64,000 nucleotides of DNA from Megascapheus bottae (GCA_024803745.1 JANJXV010000013.1:15373501-15437500); one strand, 5' to 3'. Shown: positions 11,662 to 23,837, counted from the stretch's first letter. Program-made: numbers and translations. The notes: generated by a model not told the origin, from the sequence alone.

Positions 11662-12177
11662 TCCCTTCACTCTTTTTTTCATATATGTTTATTATAATTA
11701 ATAGAAGGGTTACATGATATTTGCCAGATAGATGATGCATTAATTCCCTTACATTGATACCCTTTCACATGTCTTGGTCCCCATTTCCCTACCCCCCATC
11801 CCCACCCCTCATCTTGTTTTCCCCCTTCCATATCCAATTTCAAATAACCAAATACAAATATAGCCAATATATCAGGTAACAAAGTGAGATACTGTAACAA
11901 TATGATATAACCAAGGGACAGCAAAAGAGATGAGAGATAACATAGTACCTTAAAAACAACAATCATTCATTATATGGCTTATGTTTCTATATCCTAGAGA
12001 TCCTTTCATTTAGTGTCCTACTATATGGCCTTTTGTATCAAGGTTTTGCTCTATTGCAAATCTCTGCTAGGAGAGCCCAAGGTTTCTACTGATTACGACA
12101 AATGAGGGAAACCACTGAGCCTAAGTTCTTTTGAGTCTGGCTTACTTCACTTAATATGATTTTTTCCCTTCACTCTT
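11662..12177 (-). mobile_element. 5'-truncated LINE-1 with target-site duplication
   Basis: Antisense 3' UTR plus the last ORF2 codons (gtctggcttacttcactta). Flanked by tcccttcactctt at 11662-11674 and 12165-12177. It closely resembles the insertion at 4663-5489, so the same subfamily. Confidence 0.85.
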
Positions 12178-12500
12178 ATTAATTTTGTAGGATTAGATTC
12201 TTAACTGCAGTTTTCCTTTTTATTCCCCTTTATTCTTCTACCCTTTTCCTCTTGATGCTACCCCTTTCAAGTATCTGCTTCCTGGAGTTTTATTTTGGTG
12301 AACTTTGATTTTGCATTGAATCTACTGTTAGTATGAGTTTGTGAACTAAATCTAGCTCCTACATACAAGGGAAAACATGGATCTTTTGACTCTCAGGGCC
12401 AGAGCTACTTCAATTAATATATATTTTTTTCTGAGTCTTTTCATTTCTTTAAAAATGGTACAATATTGTTCTAATGTATGAGTGAAATTCAATTGTGTAG

Positions 12501-12537
12501 CTATATCTATCTATATCTATATCTATATCTATATATC
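12501..12537. repeat. (TATC/TATATC)n microsatellite
   Basis: Run of ctatat and ctat units inside the old L1. Confidence 0.9.
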
Positions 12538-13196
12538 ACATTTTCTTAATCCATTCATCCATTGAGGGGAATCAGGGCTGATTCAATACCTTGGTTATGG
12601 CAAATAGTGGTGCAATAAATATGGTTGTAGTGGTTGCTTTACTGCATCATAACTTTGTAATCTTTTGAGAATACCTCGGATTAGAATTGCTCCATCAAGT
12701 GATTGAGAATTTAATTTTATTTTTTAATGGTTATAAAGTTGCATATACCTTGTAAAAGCACTTGTCATGATCTTTAAGAAAAGATTCACCTCAGTATTCA
12801 AGGTATAGAGTCACAGCATTGGAAGACTGGCAGAAAATGTATCATAGCTAAATAACTACCTTAGGTTGCAGAACAGGGAAACAGGTTTTAATTAATGTCA
12901 TTAGTCTTGGCAGCCATCTTCATGAGACTCATTCAGCCTTTTAACCATGATTCAAATTCTCCTATGTATTTCTCATAAGCAAGTAAGCAATTGTTCTTTG
13001 ACAGTGTGTATCAAGATGAGCGGGGTTCTATTTTACATGTACCCATGTTTTGAATTCATGTATTAATTCAATGGGTTCGATATGGGAAATATAGCTTTCT
13101 TGGGACCTTATTAGTCATAAAATATTAATAATATGGATTTTCCTCTGAAAATGTGAAGCAATCTCTATTGTCACTGAAAACTTGTGGAATATCTGA

Positions 13197-13412
13197 AAGC
13201 CTTTTTTTTTTTTTGCCAGTCCTGGAGCTTGAGCTCAAGGCCTGAGCACTGTCCTTTGGCTTTCTCAAGGCGAGAGCTCTACCACTTGAGCTACAGCACC
13301 ATTTTTGGCTTTTTCTATGTATGTGGTACTGAGGAATCGAACCCAGGTCTTTGTGCATGCTCGGCAAGCAATCTACCACTAGACCAAACTCCGGGTCCTG
13401 GAAGCCTTTTTT
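13197..13412 (-). repeat. IDL-Geo-type dimeric SINE
   Basis: Antisense full-length copy from the T run at 13202 to about 13400. A short direct repeat of aagccttttttt type flanks it. Confidence 0.85.
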
Positions 13413-13445
13413 TATTCCAACATGATTAAGTAAAAATTTATTTGA

Positions 13446-13829
13446 TGCAGCACTTTCTTTTTTTCTTATTTATTTATTTTTTATTGTCAGGATAATGTAT
13501 AGAGGGTGTATAGTTACATTCATCAAGTAATAGATGCATTACTTCCCGCACATTGATATCCCTTCTCATGTTTTTGTCCATTTCCCTTCCCTCATCATCC
13601 TCCCAATCATCTTGTTTTCCCCCTTTCCCTTCCCTATTTCACATAAACAAATAAATGTATATATGATATACCTGGTAACATGAAATGAACTCTAGGATAT
13701 GGAAATAAGAGTTTTATCTTGTGTGGTTGTCATTCTTAATGTACTATGTTATATCTCTGCTCTATTTTTTTTTGCCTGTATGGTTAATATCATGTTGTTA
13801 CTGTATCTGACTTTGCAGCACTTTCTTTT
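13446..13829 (-). mobile_element. LINE-1 3' fragment with 5' inversion (twin-primed)
   Basis: Between two perfect copies of the 16-base repeat tgcagcactttctttt (13446-13461 and 13814-13829). The left part, 13462 to about 13680, is antisense L1 3' UTR. The right part, about 13681-13813, is sense L1 from just upstream in the same element (ctctaggatatggaaataag ... gtatctgactttg). The two pieces are neighbours in the L1 but lie in opposite orientation. Confidence 0.85.
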
Positions 13830-15164
13830 CAAAGAATAAACACTGATTTTATGATTTTGGTTTTCCAGGTTTTCTCCATTCTTCTAAATGCTATTATTAT
13901 TCAAATCTTGACAATGGAATCCCATGATCACATGAATCCCTCTTATGTAATACTTCTAAAGACCTTGTTGTCTAAAATGATGGAGGAGGAAGAATGGTAC
14001 TGCCACATTTCAGAGTGAGATTTCCTTAACAAAAAATGAAATGGACATTTCTCATATTACCTTGATGTTTAAGTATCATTCAGGCTTAACATCATATTGT
14101 TGGGAATTCATAAAATAGTTTAAGGTAATTTCAGTGTATAAATGTGTATGTGTGTTTGTATAAGAAAGAGGGCACAAAATATTCAGAGAAGCACAATTTC
14201 ATCATTTGCCTAATTCAGAATCTATGTAAAGAAAATATGAAGGTAGGCTTGATAATATGGTATCTGGATTAAAGATTACAAGTTAATAAAAACTAAATAT
14301 TAGACATCATATATATGAGTTTTCTCTCCTAATGTTGAGCATATCTCACCTCATTTTGCTATTTAAAGATCATTCACATTCTTTGAGGAACTCATATGTT
14401 GACGGAGGCATAAGCATAAGCTTTACTGCAATAACTTTTTTTTTTGAGTAGGGCAAGTACAAGCTCTTACTCATGTAAGATTTTGATAAATTTTAAAGCG
14501 AAACATCAAGAAACATAATGAAGGGAAAAAATCAAATACAAAACTGAACATTGAATATGGCATGCAAGTTACTATAAGAATTTCTGACATGTAGCTTAAA
14601 GAGAGAAGGAACTTAAAGACAAAATAATACCTAAGACAGAAGGAATAAGTAGTGTCTGTCTGAAACTGGTTAGGAGTTTATGTCTTTCTTGAAAATCTAA
14701 TTTTAAATTATTAATAAAATCCTGAGGGCAAAATGCTGTGTTTATCAGTTTGAGTCACTAATTGAAAAATGACAGAAACCTTATAGAGGTATATTTAGAA
14801 AATGAGCAATTATCTCTTAGTGAAGCAAGTTTGCGAAGCAAGAATAACCCGTACTTCTAAACAAAGTCAAGAAATTACATGAAATGACACCAAAAACATT
14901 AGATTTTTATAAAATCGATTACAAAATCTAAACCAAGACATTACCACATATAATCTAGTCATCAAACATACACACACACACAGACACAAACATACACACC
15001 ATGCTTAGCTTATATTTAATAAATACATACAAGTCATTTTATAAGCAAAAATCACACTCAAATAGATTTGCTATCTTAAAAATGGTAAACCATTTCATAA
15101 TCCAGAATGATAAGAACAATGTTTTCCTACAATTAATGAGATATTACACAGCAACCAAATCAAT
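13830..15164. other. AT-rich intergenic stretch
   Basis: No recognised gene or SINE. A CA-rich tract lies at 14967-15000, just downstream of the next OR gene. Confidence 0.55.
14967..15000. repeat. Interrupted (CA)n tract
   Basis: Runs of acac broken by aga and aat. Confidence 0.8.
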
Positions 15165-16115
15165 TCAATTGGAGGCCTTCACAGAGCTGAATAGTTTAAG
15201 GAACCTGTCTCGTATCCTCTTGGTCTTCACTCCGTAAATAATGGGGTTCACCATGGGTGGAACAAGAAGGTAGATATTGGCTACAAATATGTGAACATGG
15301 GGAGCCACTTGATGCCCAAATCTATGAGTGAGAAAGGAGAAAAATGCTGGAGTATAGAACACTAAAATCACACACACGTGGGAGCCACAGGTACCCAACG
15401 ATTTGAGTCTGGCATCTTTAGATGGCAGAAGGAAGACAGCACGTAGTATGAGGACATAAGAACAGATGATCAACATGAAGTCCACACCCCCAGTGAGGAA
15501 GGCAACCATAAGGCTATACACTCTGCGGACTCTGGTCTCAGCACAGGCAAGCTTGATGAGGGCCATAAACTCACAGTAGGTGTGGGAAATGATGTTGGTT
15601 TTGCAGTAGGGAAGCCAGCGTAGCAGGAAAGGGTGAGGAGTGAGAAGTGCTATCCCTCTAAGGACTATGGCCAAGCCCATCTCCCCCGTGACAGTGTGTG
15701 TCAGAATAGCTGAGTGTCTTAGTGGATTACAAATGGCTATGTACCGGTCAAATGCCATGGCCAGGAAGAAGCCAGATTCCATGGTCGAGCACGAGTGAAT
15801 CAGGAAAACTTGTGTGAGGCAGGCTTCAAGGCGAATCTCTCCATCATGGAACCAGAAGAGGCTGAGAAGTTTGGGGACCGCTGTCGTACACACCACAAGA
15901 TCAGCCACAGCCAGCATGCAGAGGAACAGGTACATTGGCTGATGGAGGCTGGGGTCTGTCTTGATGGTGAAGAGAAGGGAGCAATTTCCCAGAAGAGCCA
16001 GGATGTAGGCCACACAAAAGGGGATGGAGATCCAGATGTGGGCATCCTCTAGCCCGGGAATGCCAATGAGAATGAAGGTGGATGGATGGACGTTGGTTCT
16101 GTTGTCTGCTGTCAT
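15165..16115 (-). CDS. Olfactory receptor, class I, OR52 family
   Basis: Intact 316-residue seven-transmembrane receptor. I start it at the ATG of MTADNRTN because this gives the standard class I amino terminus, with a sequon (NRT) at residue 5 and the HPSTFIL motif at 10-16. An ATG 11 codons upstream (16148) has a poorer context. Landmarks: GIPGLE (18-23), GN in TM1 (43-44), PMYLFLCMLA in TM2 (60-69), C99, MAFDRYIAICNPLRH (120-134), loop-2 cysteines C171, C181 and C191, [12 protein letters not shown] (238-249), PPMVNPIIYG (286-295). YCEFMALIKLAC in loop 2 and the LLPSKDAR segment before TM6 suit family 52. H134 replaces the usual tyrosine after NPLR. It is transcribed in the same direction as the OR51-like gene 6 kb away. 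Subfamily and orthologue are not assigned. Confidence 0.94.
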   Translation of the reverse strand: MTADNRTNVHPSTFILIGIPGLEDAHIWISIPFCVAYILALLGNCSLLFTIKTDPSLHQPMYLFLCMLAVADLVVCTTAVPKLLSLFWFHDGEIRLEACLTQVFLIHSCSTMESGFFLAMAFDRYIAICNPLRHSAILTHTVTGEMGLAIVLRGIALLTPHPFLLRWLPYCKTNIISHTYCEFMALIKLACAETRVRRVYSLMVAFLTGGVDFMLIICSYVLILRAVFLLPSKDARLKSLGTCGSHVCVILVFYTPAFFSFLTHRFGHQVAPHVHIFVANIYLLVPPMVNPIIYGVKTKRIRDRFLKLFSSVKASN

Positions 16116-16175
16116 AACAAGGCTTGGGTGTTTTAACTTCTTTTTCATAGATATTTCCTTCAAAGCAAAAATAAT

Positions 16176-16322
16176 TTATCATTTTTTTGCCAGTATGGGC
16201 CTTGAACTCATGGCGTGAGCAGTGTCCTTGGGCTTTCTTAAGGCTAGAGTTCTACCACTTGAGCCACAGCACCATTTCTGGCTAGGAAAGCACTCTACCC
16301 CTAGGCTAAACTCCTGGCCCAG
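16176..16322 (-). repeat. IDL-Geo-type SINE, internally deleted, beside an OR start
   Basis: Antisense: tttttttgccag at the left, ctaccacttgagccacagc in the middle, and an abrupt join from ctggct to aggaaagcactctacc that removes part of the left monomer. It begins about 60 bases upstream of the OR52 ATG on the minus strand. Possible target duplication aatttatc / aatttacc. Confidence 0.8.
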
Positions 16323-16641
16323 AATTTACCCATTTTTAAGATACTAATGAGTTAAGAAGGGTAATTCAGAGAGTAGTGATTGAATACTTACTGTGTCTCT
16401 AAATACAAATAATTTCATTAAATAATAGGCATTTGTACAGAGTTCCTATACCTTGGAAAAGTCTACTTAAATACTCATAAAGATGTATTTGCACTAGAAG
16501 CTGTAAGAAACGTTTTCTTTTCTGTGGTGAGATGCATTAAGTTCTATTGATCTCTTAAGTCATTTAGGAAACATTCTCAATAAATTTACCATTGTATTTA
16601 CATTCATAATTTCACTGTGGTATGAATTTGAAATGTATCAT

Positions 16642-16676
16642 TCTATCTGTGTATCTGTCTATCTATCATCTATCAT
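16642..16676. repeat. (TATC)n microsatellite
   Basis: Imperfect tatc, tgtc and atct units. Confidence 0.8.
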
Positions 16677-17789
16677 ATTTAATGGAAAAAATCCCTTTTC
16701 AAATGGTAAGTTTTAATTGAGAAGGAGATTAACAGTACTGAAATTTAAACACTGTGTAGGAGTTATGAGTTGGTGTGTTAAGAGCAGTGTACTTGAAAGC
16801 TTGGAGACAGGAGGAATGATAGGAGGTTGAATGGAGAATGGATTCCTTTCTTCTTTTTTTTTTTTTGCCTTTGGCAGAGTGGAAGTGACAAGTGACAATG
16901 CCAGCATGACTCTGAGTTTTAAAAACCCTCGGTTGGAGAAGTTGTCAACTGTATGGGGAGAACAAGATTCGTTCAGAAGGACGTGAGGCTCACTGAGATG
17001 TGAATACAGTGGGATGAGGGTACTGGGGTTAGGAAGTTAGTAAGAAATGTTGGTATTAACAGCCTTTTACTGGTCATGGAATTTATTTTTATTTATTCCT
17101 TATCTGAGTACAGGGATATCACAGTAATTAGATGATAATTTGTACTCTGAGCTCCCATATCTTCCTATAATTTATTTAAATAAACGTCTTGCTCATGGTT
17201 AAATTCACTCTACCGGGAGTCTCTTTCATGTAAGTCTTGTCTTATACTTTTCCCTGTATTTGTCTTCAGCACTGTGATGCCCACCTTAGCTTTATACACT
17301 CCAGCTGTTGTACCATTTGGTTTTGATATTTAAATACTGTACCCTAAGAGTTTCCCGATTGTGTCCAGTGATTTGTCTCCCTTCACAAAACACTGAGAAC
17401 ACTATTCAGACACACTTTCTTTACTATTCATCTAATATGGAATCCTGAAATAATTAATTGGATTATCAAGCCAGTGGCCAATGAAGTCAGGGTTGGGATA
17501 TGTATAGCAGACTAGATTTAATTACTGGATGTAAAGATGTACTGCTTTTTAGCCTCTTAATCTGTTGTACTTTTACAATGAAAGGTTTTTCTTACATGTA
17601 TTTTCTGATCTTCAGGATGAAGGCTAGGGCATGAATTATGTTTTAGAAATATGATAACAGCTGGATATATTTGCCAAGAGAATTTTGGTTTTGTGGAAAC
17701 TGGAGAAATATTATTTCTAAATCATGCAATATGTTGGACTGTTCCAGATTATTCCAAATTATATGATGTATAACATCTAAGATTTAACA

Positions 17790-17853
17790 TTTTTCGGTGA
17801 ATTATAGTTCACCGAAAAATGAATTATAACTTAGTGAATTATAGTTCACTGAG
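17790..17853. repeat. Two adjacent stem-loops with a shared core
   Basis: First: perfect 12-base arms (tttttcggtgaa / ttcaccgaaaaa) around the loop ttatag, 17790-17819. Second: 9-base arms with one mismatch (cttagtgaa / ttcactgag) around the same loop, 17830-17853. Origin unknown. Confidence 0.85.
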
Positions 17854-18419
17854 TTTGCTGTTTTCTTGAAAACATTTCATATATCAGCAGATACAAATTT
17901 TAGACTTCTTTTAAAGTAAGGCTTATATAATTTCTATCAGGTTTAAATTAACATAGGTGAGTGATAGAACTGGTTTATTAGAACATAGATTTCATAACTC
18001 TCGATTATTTATAGTAACAATTTACTCTAATGATATGACAGAATACATTAATTTAAATAGAAAGATTGTAATATTCTGCATACACACTAAAAATAAATCT
18101 CACCCTTCATCTGATTACAAGTCTTGGTTAGAAACCCCATTTAAAGATCCATGAAGTAGTTGTTTTAAATCTTAGTCTTGTTCTTTTGATAAAACATTCC
18201 ACAAATCACTAAGATAACAATGGTCACTTGCTTGAGTCTGATAATTAGCATAACCAGACTCAACTAATCTTATGTTGTTCTTTAATTAGGTTTAAATATA
18301 TTCTTTTTCTCTATTGCCTTTTTTATAGTTTTAGTTCTTGAACTCAGATCCTAATCATACCCTCCACTCTAGCTACCACCCAGCCCTTTTGGTCATGTTC
18401 AAATTTTTTGCCTATTGTC

Positions 18420-18590
18420 TCCTTGAACTTACACTTTGGTCTGACGTCCGAGCATATCACAGCACATCTTTTTGTTGACATGAAGACTCATGAAATTTTC
18501 TGCTCCAGCTGGCTTTCAGCTGTCCTCTGATCCTCCCCATCTCTTCCTAGAGTAGCTGAGATTACAGGTATGCCTCACCTTGCTATAGAT
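18420..18590 (-). repeat. Diverged B1/7SL-like SINE remnant
   Basis: The segment tagctgagattacaggtatg with an upstream ggctttcagctgtcctctga resembles antisense B1. Old and uncertain. Confidence 0.4.
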
Positions 18591-18976
18591 TTCACAAATT
18601 TTCTATTTTTTTGTCCTAAAATGAATGCTCGTATCATGTTACCTCATGTTTCTTTCGAATCATTCTGTTTCTAATGCAGTTTAAGCATTTCTCTTTCTCT
18701 TTTTGTCTTTAATTTGTAATTATATATGTATATGTATATTTATGTTTTCCAGCTGAATGGAGGCTGACAGATTGTGTGGAGGCAAATTTTAAATGAACAA
18801 AACTGAATGGCTTAAAAAAGATATCCTTTTTCTTCAGTCAGGAAATTATGATGAGAATGTTTCAATGATATTACTCTAAGTGGGAAATTATATACTAATA
18901 AAAGATAATTTAACTGCTTGTTTTGCTCATAAGTTTTGTCTATGCAAAAGAAAATGTACACAAGATTTTTAAGTAT

Positions 18977-19246
18977 GTTCATCAATTGTTTTTTTTTTTT
19001 TTTTTTGTCATGGGGCCTAAACTCTGGCCTGGGCGCTGTCCCTGAGCTCTTCAGCTCAAGGATACTGCCCTACCCTTGAGCCACAGCCCCACTTCCCATT
19101 TTCTAGTGATTCATTGGAGATAAGAGTCTCTTGACTTTGTAGGCTTTGTATTGCCTGTGTTGGCTTTGAACCTTGATCTTCAGATCTCAGCCTCCTGAAT
19201 AGCTAGGATTACAAATGAGCCACCACACCGGGCTGTTCAGCAATTT
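18977..19246 (-). repeat. B1-like/Geo dimeric SINE with target-site duplication
   Basis: Antisense: long T run, right half (gcctgggcgctgtccctgag), left half (cctcctgaatagctaggatt). The near-direct repeat gttcatcaatt / gttcagcaatt flanks it. Confidence 0.85.
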
Positions 19247-19451
19247 TTAAATGTCTACAATCTCATACACTTGAATCATTCAAAATTTAAACCTGTTAAG
19301 TAAGTGTTAAGTATTTGTGACACATGTATATTATGATGCATTTGTGCATGTAAAACAGAGAAGACGTATGAATTGATACTAAAGATAGTTATATAAACGT
19401 AAGTTATTTTGGTTTTCCACTAGTATTGTAACAATCAAGTTTAAGTGTATT

Positions 19452-19618
19452 TAAAAATGAGAAGGTAAGGGAAAAACAAGATAAGTGAGATGGGGTGTGG
19501 GGAGAAAAACATGGGAAGGCATAACAATGTTCAAGAAGTAATGTACTCACTACTCGATGAATGGAATCCCTCTGCAACCCCTTTGTACATCCCCCCAACA
19601 CTAAAATAAAATTAAAAA
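19452..19618 (+). mobile_element. LINE-1 3' end fragment
   Basis: Sense tail: purine tract, acatgggaaggcataacaat, gaagtaatgtactcac, A-rich end. Close to the copy at 9491-9645. Confidence 0.8.
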
Positions 19619-20560
19619 AAGATTAAGTGCGTATATAAGTATGTTTCAATATATGGAAGCATATTTATACTTGGAAATTAACAACAAAATTAAAGTTGCA
19701 GCTCAGCCCCAGCCCACACCAAGAGAGAGATGTCATTGTAAGATCCATGGATCCTTCACAGGAGCCACAAATTCATCAGGGATCAGGAGTCTCAAGAAAC
19801 GTCAGCAATTTTTTCAAAGCCTCACTGTGCTGAGTCCTGGGTTGTTTGATCTGACTATTGTGTATCTGGCTCCTGACACAGTAAAAATGATAAGCACTTA
19901 CTTCATTTTGGGTTCTCTTTGGATCTAGAATAGCATCAATGTGTCTTGAGTAAAAATCTTCTTTTCTCTCATCACTTATAGTTTTTTAAATAATCTCGTA
20001 GCTGAATACCCAAAGCACCATGAGCAGTATTGCTTTTCCCTAGGGCAAAGGAAATGAACTGCTAGGAAGTGGAGATTTGAGATCATAATTCATCTTCTCT
20101 TTCTTTAAATTTAGTATCATTGGACAAAATACAACAAGAAAAAGGAGGAGAGTAATTTTTCCTTAATGATCCCTGGAGCTTGGCTCTCAGTAAGCATGCT
20201 GAGTGTCAGAACTTTCAGTTCCATATGTATGTTTCCAAAAAGAAAATAGAGTATATTTTAAGTACCTTTTGATTTTGAATATAGAAAAAATACAATATAC
20301 AGCTTTGATGTTAGGTTTTGTTTTATTTCACTAGTTTCTTAGTTATCAGATTTTGAATATTTGAATCATGTTAGTTTTTCTAAATTTTAAATCATAATAA
20401 AAGATTTGTGTTGTGATATAAAACATGTATTTTCTAATTCTACAGACTAAACATAATAGAGAGCTTTTTACACATAGGAAATAATAAAGGGAATTGATAC
20501 TAAGTAGATGTAATCACTATTTTAAAAATTTCAACAATTCTGTTCTAAGCCTTTTTTTCT

Positions 20561-20777
20561 GCTGCATTTTTTTTTTTGCCAGTCCTGGGGCTTGAACTCA
20601 GGTCTTGAGCACTGTCCTTGAACACTTTTTGCTCAAGGCTGGTGCTCTACCACTTGAGCCACAGCTCTCCTTCTAGCTTTTTTTGTGTATGTGGTTCTGG
20701 GGAATCAAACCCGGGTCTTCATGCATGCTAGGCAAGCACTGGACCACTAGGCCATACTCCCGAATCCTATGCTGCAT
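20561..20777 (-). repeat. IDL-Geo-type dimeric SINE with target-site duplication
   Basis: Antisense full-length copy at 20568-20770. The 7-base repeat gctgcat is at 20561-20567 and 20771-20777. This variant has an extra ctttttgctcaaggc stretch in the right monomer that other copies here lack. Confidence 0.85.
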
Positions 20778-20899
20778 GTTTTTGCAAGTGATGCAGATAC
20801 ATTGTTTGCATGATTTAATGGTAATTTCATTGATTATAAGCATAATTCATTTTATTGTTATACTTATGCCAACATAAATATATTTTCTATAATTTCTTT

Positions 20900-21790
20900 A
20901 AATTTAATTTTAATGTCAAGTGATATACAGTTACATACATAATGTAATGAGTACATTTTGTTGAATATTGTTAGCCCTCCCTCATTTTTCTTCCCAAGTT
21001 GTAAAGCTCATTGCCAACATATTGTCTTGAGAGTATTGCTGTTGCATTGGTCTGCCCTTTTTTCTTTGTCTCACTGTTCTTCCTCTTCTCTTCTCCAATT
21101 CTGATAAACAGATGTACAAAACACGGTATCAAAATCAAATATAGTGATAACAGGGAATAAGCCAAAGGGGAAAAAGCAAAAGAAAAAAAGAAATACCTTA
21201 AAATAGTATATTAAAAACAACAATAACTTAAGGAAAACCTCTTGTTTCCATACCTTGGAGTTCATTTTGATTAGCATCATCTTATATAGTCATATGTATA
21301 TAGCTGTTGAGCTATTCTGATCCTCTTCTTGGATTATCATAGATATGAGGGAACATATGGAGTCTATGTTTCTTCAAGTCTGTCTTACTTCACTTGACAT
21401 GATTTTCCCCCCAAGTCTTTCTATTTCTTTATGAATGGGTTGATGTCATTCTTTCTAATGGAAACATAGAATTCCACTGTGTATATATACCACATTTACT
21501 TACATTATTCATATAGTGAAGGGCAACTGGGTTGGTTCCAAATCTTAGTTTTGGTAAATAATGCTTCAATGAACATGGTTGTGCTGGTATTGCCTTGTTT
21601 GTCATCATTTGGGTAAATTCAGAAAAGTGGGATTGCTGAGTCATAGGGGAGCTCTATGTTTTAGTCTTTTGAGGAACCTCCATACAGCTTTCCAGAGTGT
21701 TGAACAAGTTTACACTCCCACCAACAATGTAGCAGTGTTTCCTTTTGGCCACATCCCTGCCAACATCAGTTGTTATTAGATTTCTTGATA
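20900..21790 (-). mobile_element. Antisense LINE-1 3' region (older subfamily)
   Basis: 3' UTR from 20900, then ORF2-end sequence (gtcttacttcacttgacatg, gaattccactgtgtatat, tgggattgctgagtcatag). Less like the consensus of the younger copies. Confidence 0.75.
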
Positions 21791-21943
21791 ATTTCATATT
21801 CATAGCAGTCACATTTTTCAGGGATTCCATACTGCAAAATTTTCTAGTTCCGAAGTATATTTGTAAGCCCAAATGTATGTTGAGGGTCTGGTAATATTCA
21901 TTAGCAAAATACAAGAACCTGCCAATGTCTTAATGGTCTGCTA

Positions 21944-22140
21944 TTTTTTTTTTTTGCCAGTCCTAGGCTTGAACTCAGGGCCTACGCACTGCCCTTGGAC
22001 TTTCTCAAGGCTAGAGCTCTACCACTTGAGCCGCACCTCCACTTCTGGCTTTTTTTCTACATATGTGGTACCCAGGAATCAAACTAGGGTCTTCATGCAT
22101 GCTAGGCAAGTACTCTACCACCAGGCCATACTCCCGGCTC
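21944..22140 (-). repeat. IDL-Geo-type dimeric SINE
   Basis: Antisense: T run, gccagtcctaggcttgaac, then the left monomer ending ccatactcccggctc. Confidence 0.85.
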
Positions 22141-22880
22141 GACATTCAATAAATTTTAAGGTTTCTTCTATTCCTTTATGTAGTAGTTTCAAGTCCTTAT
22201 ACTGAGGTCTTTGATCCATTTTGAACTGATATTAGTAATAGATAACAGATAGGGATTCAGTTTTAGTCTTCTGCCCAAGAACAAACCACGATAGGTCACT
22301 ATTTCATATGCAGTGGCCTAAATATCTGAGAGCTTGAGAAAATTTTTTTACACATAAAATACATACAAATAGAATATTTTAAGTTATAAAAGAGATTTCA
22401 ATATTTTGAAAAACATGCATCATGATATCACATAACCAATATTTTAATGTAATAATCCTCTTTTTTGGAATCAATTTTGGAAAAAACAAGCATAAACCTT
22501 TAGACAGGTCTGAAACTCCACATAATTTCTTTCCAGGGTAGGAAAATAACCTAAAGAGTGAATGCATACTCTAGTGATTTTAAAATAGTGTGAAGGAATA
22601 GAAAAAATTAAAAATGTATATTGAAAGTAAATATTGCATATGTGAAAATGCACTATGGGTAGAGATTATGTGTAATTACTGAGCTGCTTTGTAAGAGTTG
22701 GTTTATTGTCACAAGCATTCTCTTTACTCTGTCTTACACCATGATTAATGGATACTTTTTATTCATGTAGAATATGTAGATTAAAGAATACACACATACT
22801 CCTAGTGTGAGTAATTCTGATGTTTATGAAAATTTCCTATAATTTAATTTTAAATAAAAATTTACAGTGAGTTATTTCCC
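22141..22880. other. Intergenic stretch
   Basis: AT-rich, no gene or clear repeat seen; the first 120 bases may continue the old antisense L1. Confidence 0.4.
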
Positions 22881-22892
22881 TGTAAGAATTAT

Positions 22893-23040
22893 TTTGACAA
22901 GATGAGGGGCGGGGGTGGAGGGAGGGAAATAAGAACCAAGACATGAGAAAGGGTATCAATGTTTGCGAAGTAATGCACCTTCTATCTGGTGAATATAATA
23001 TAGCCCTTCTATTAATTACAATAAAATATATGAGAAAAAA
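22893..23040 (+). mobile_element. LINE-1 3' end fragment
   Basis: Sense tail: G-rich tract, accaagacatgagaaagggt, gaagtaatgcaccttctatc, attacaataaaat. Confidence 0.8.
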
Positions 23041-23077
23041 TTAAAATAGATAAATAAAAGAGAATTATTTTGCTAAG

Positions 23078-23682
23078 CCTAATTTTCTTATTGTAATGTA
23101 TAGAGGGGTCACAGTTACATTGGCCAGACAGCAGGTATATCACTTCTCATATATTGAAACCCCTTCTCATGTTTTTGTCCCCACTTCTCTCCCCCAACCC
23201 CCTCCCAATCATCTTGTTTTCCCTCTTCCCCTTCCTATTTCAAATAAACGTATATACAATATGCCAGGTAACAAAGTCAGATACTTTAATAATATGAGAT
23301 TAACCAAAGCGCAAAAAAAGAGAAGAGAAATAACATATTACATTAAGAACAACAACCACAAAAGATAAAGCTCTTGTTTCCATATCCTGGAGATCCTTTT
23401 ATTTAGCCTCATCCTTTATGACCTTATGTATGTAGGTTTTGTCCTATTGTAATCCTCTGCTAGGAGAGTCCTAGGTTTGTACTAATTACTACAAATGAGG
23501 GAAACCATTGAGCCTATGTTCCTTTGGATCTGGCTTACTTCACTTAATATGATTTTTTTCTGTCTCCATTTCCTTCCAAATGGGTCAATGTCATTCTTTC
23601 TTATGACAGCATAGAACTCTATTGTGTATCTTGATTCAGTCATCTACTGAGGGGCATCTAGGTTGGTTCCATATCTTTGCTG
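23078..23682 (-). mobile_element. Antisense LINE-1 3' fragment
   Basis: 3' UTR (tatagaggggtcacagttac, cccctcccaatcatcttg), then the ORF2 end (gcatagaactctattgtg, ggttggttccatatctttgc). Together with the sense fragment just before, it forms two L1 tails pointing at each other. Confidence 0.8.
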
Positions 23683-23837
23683 TTAGACCTAAAATTTTTG
23701 TATGCTAGTCATTTTCAAAAAATCAAACTAACATCAAAGTACAAATATTTCTATATGTTGTTGGATGATTTGATTATGTTTTGACTGCTTGTTCCACTGA
23801 TGTCTAGAAACTTATTTTTCTTTTAAATACGTCAAGG

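Larger units (their letters stand above)
11165..12760 (-). mobile_element. Old antisense LINE-1 3' region, split by younger insertions
   Basis: Diverged L1 3' UTR (11165-11340) and ORF2-end-like sequence (about 12180-12760, for example ccattcatccattgagggg and tggttatggcaaatagtgg) flank a B1-like/Geo SINE and a younger L1. Too diverged to read as protein. Confidence 0.6.
16323..18975. other. Intergenic stretch
   Basis: Contains a TATC-type microsatellite, a pair of hairpins at 17790-17853 and a weak B1-like remnant, listed separately. No gene seen. Confidence 0.55.

Noticed and set aside
13681..13813. A second independent L1 insertion beside the fragment at 13462
   Set aside because: One target duplication encloses both parts and they are adjacent in the L1, so a single inverted insertion is simpler.
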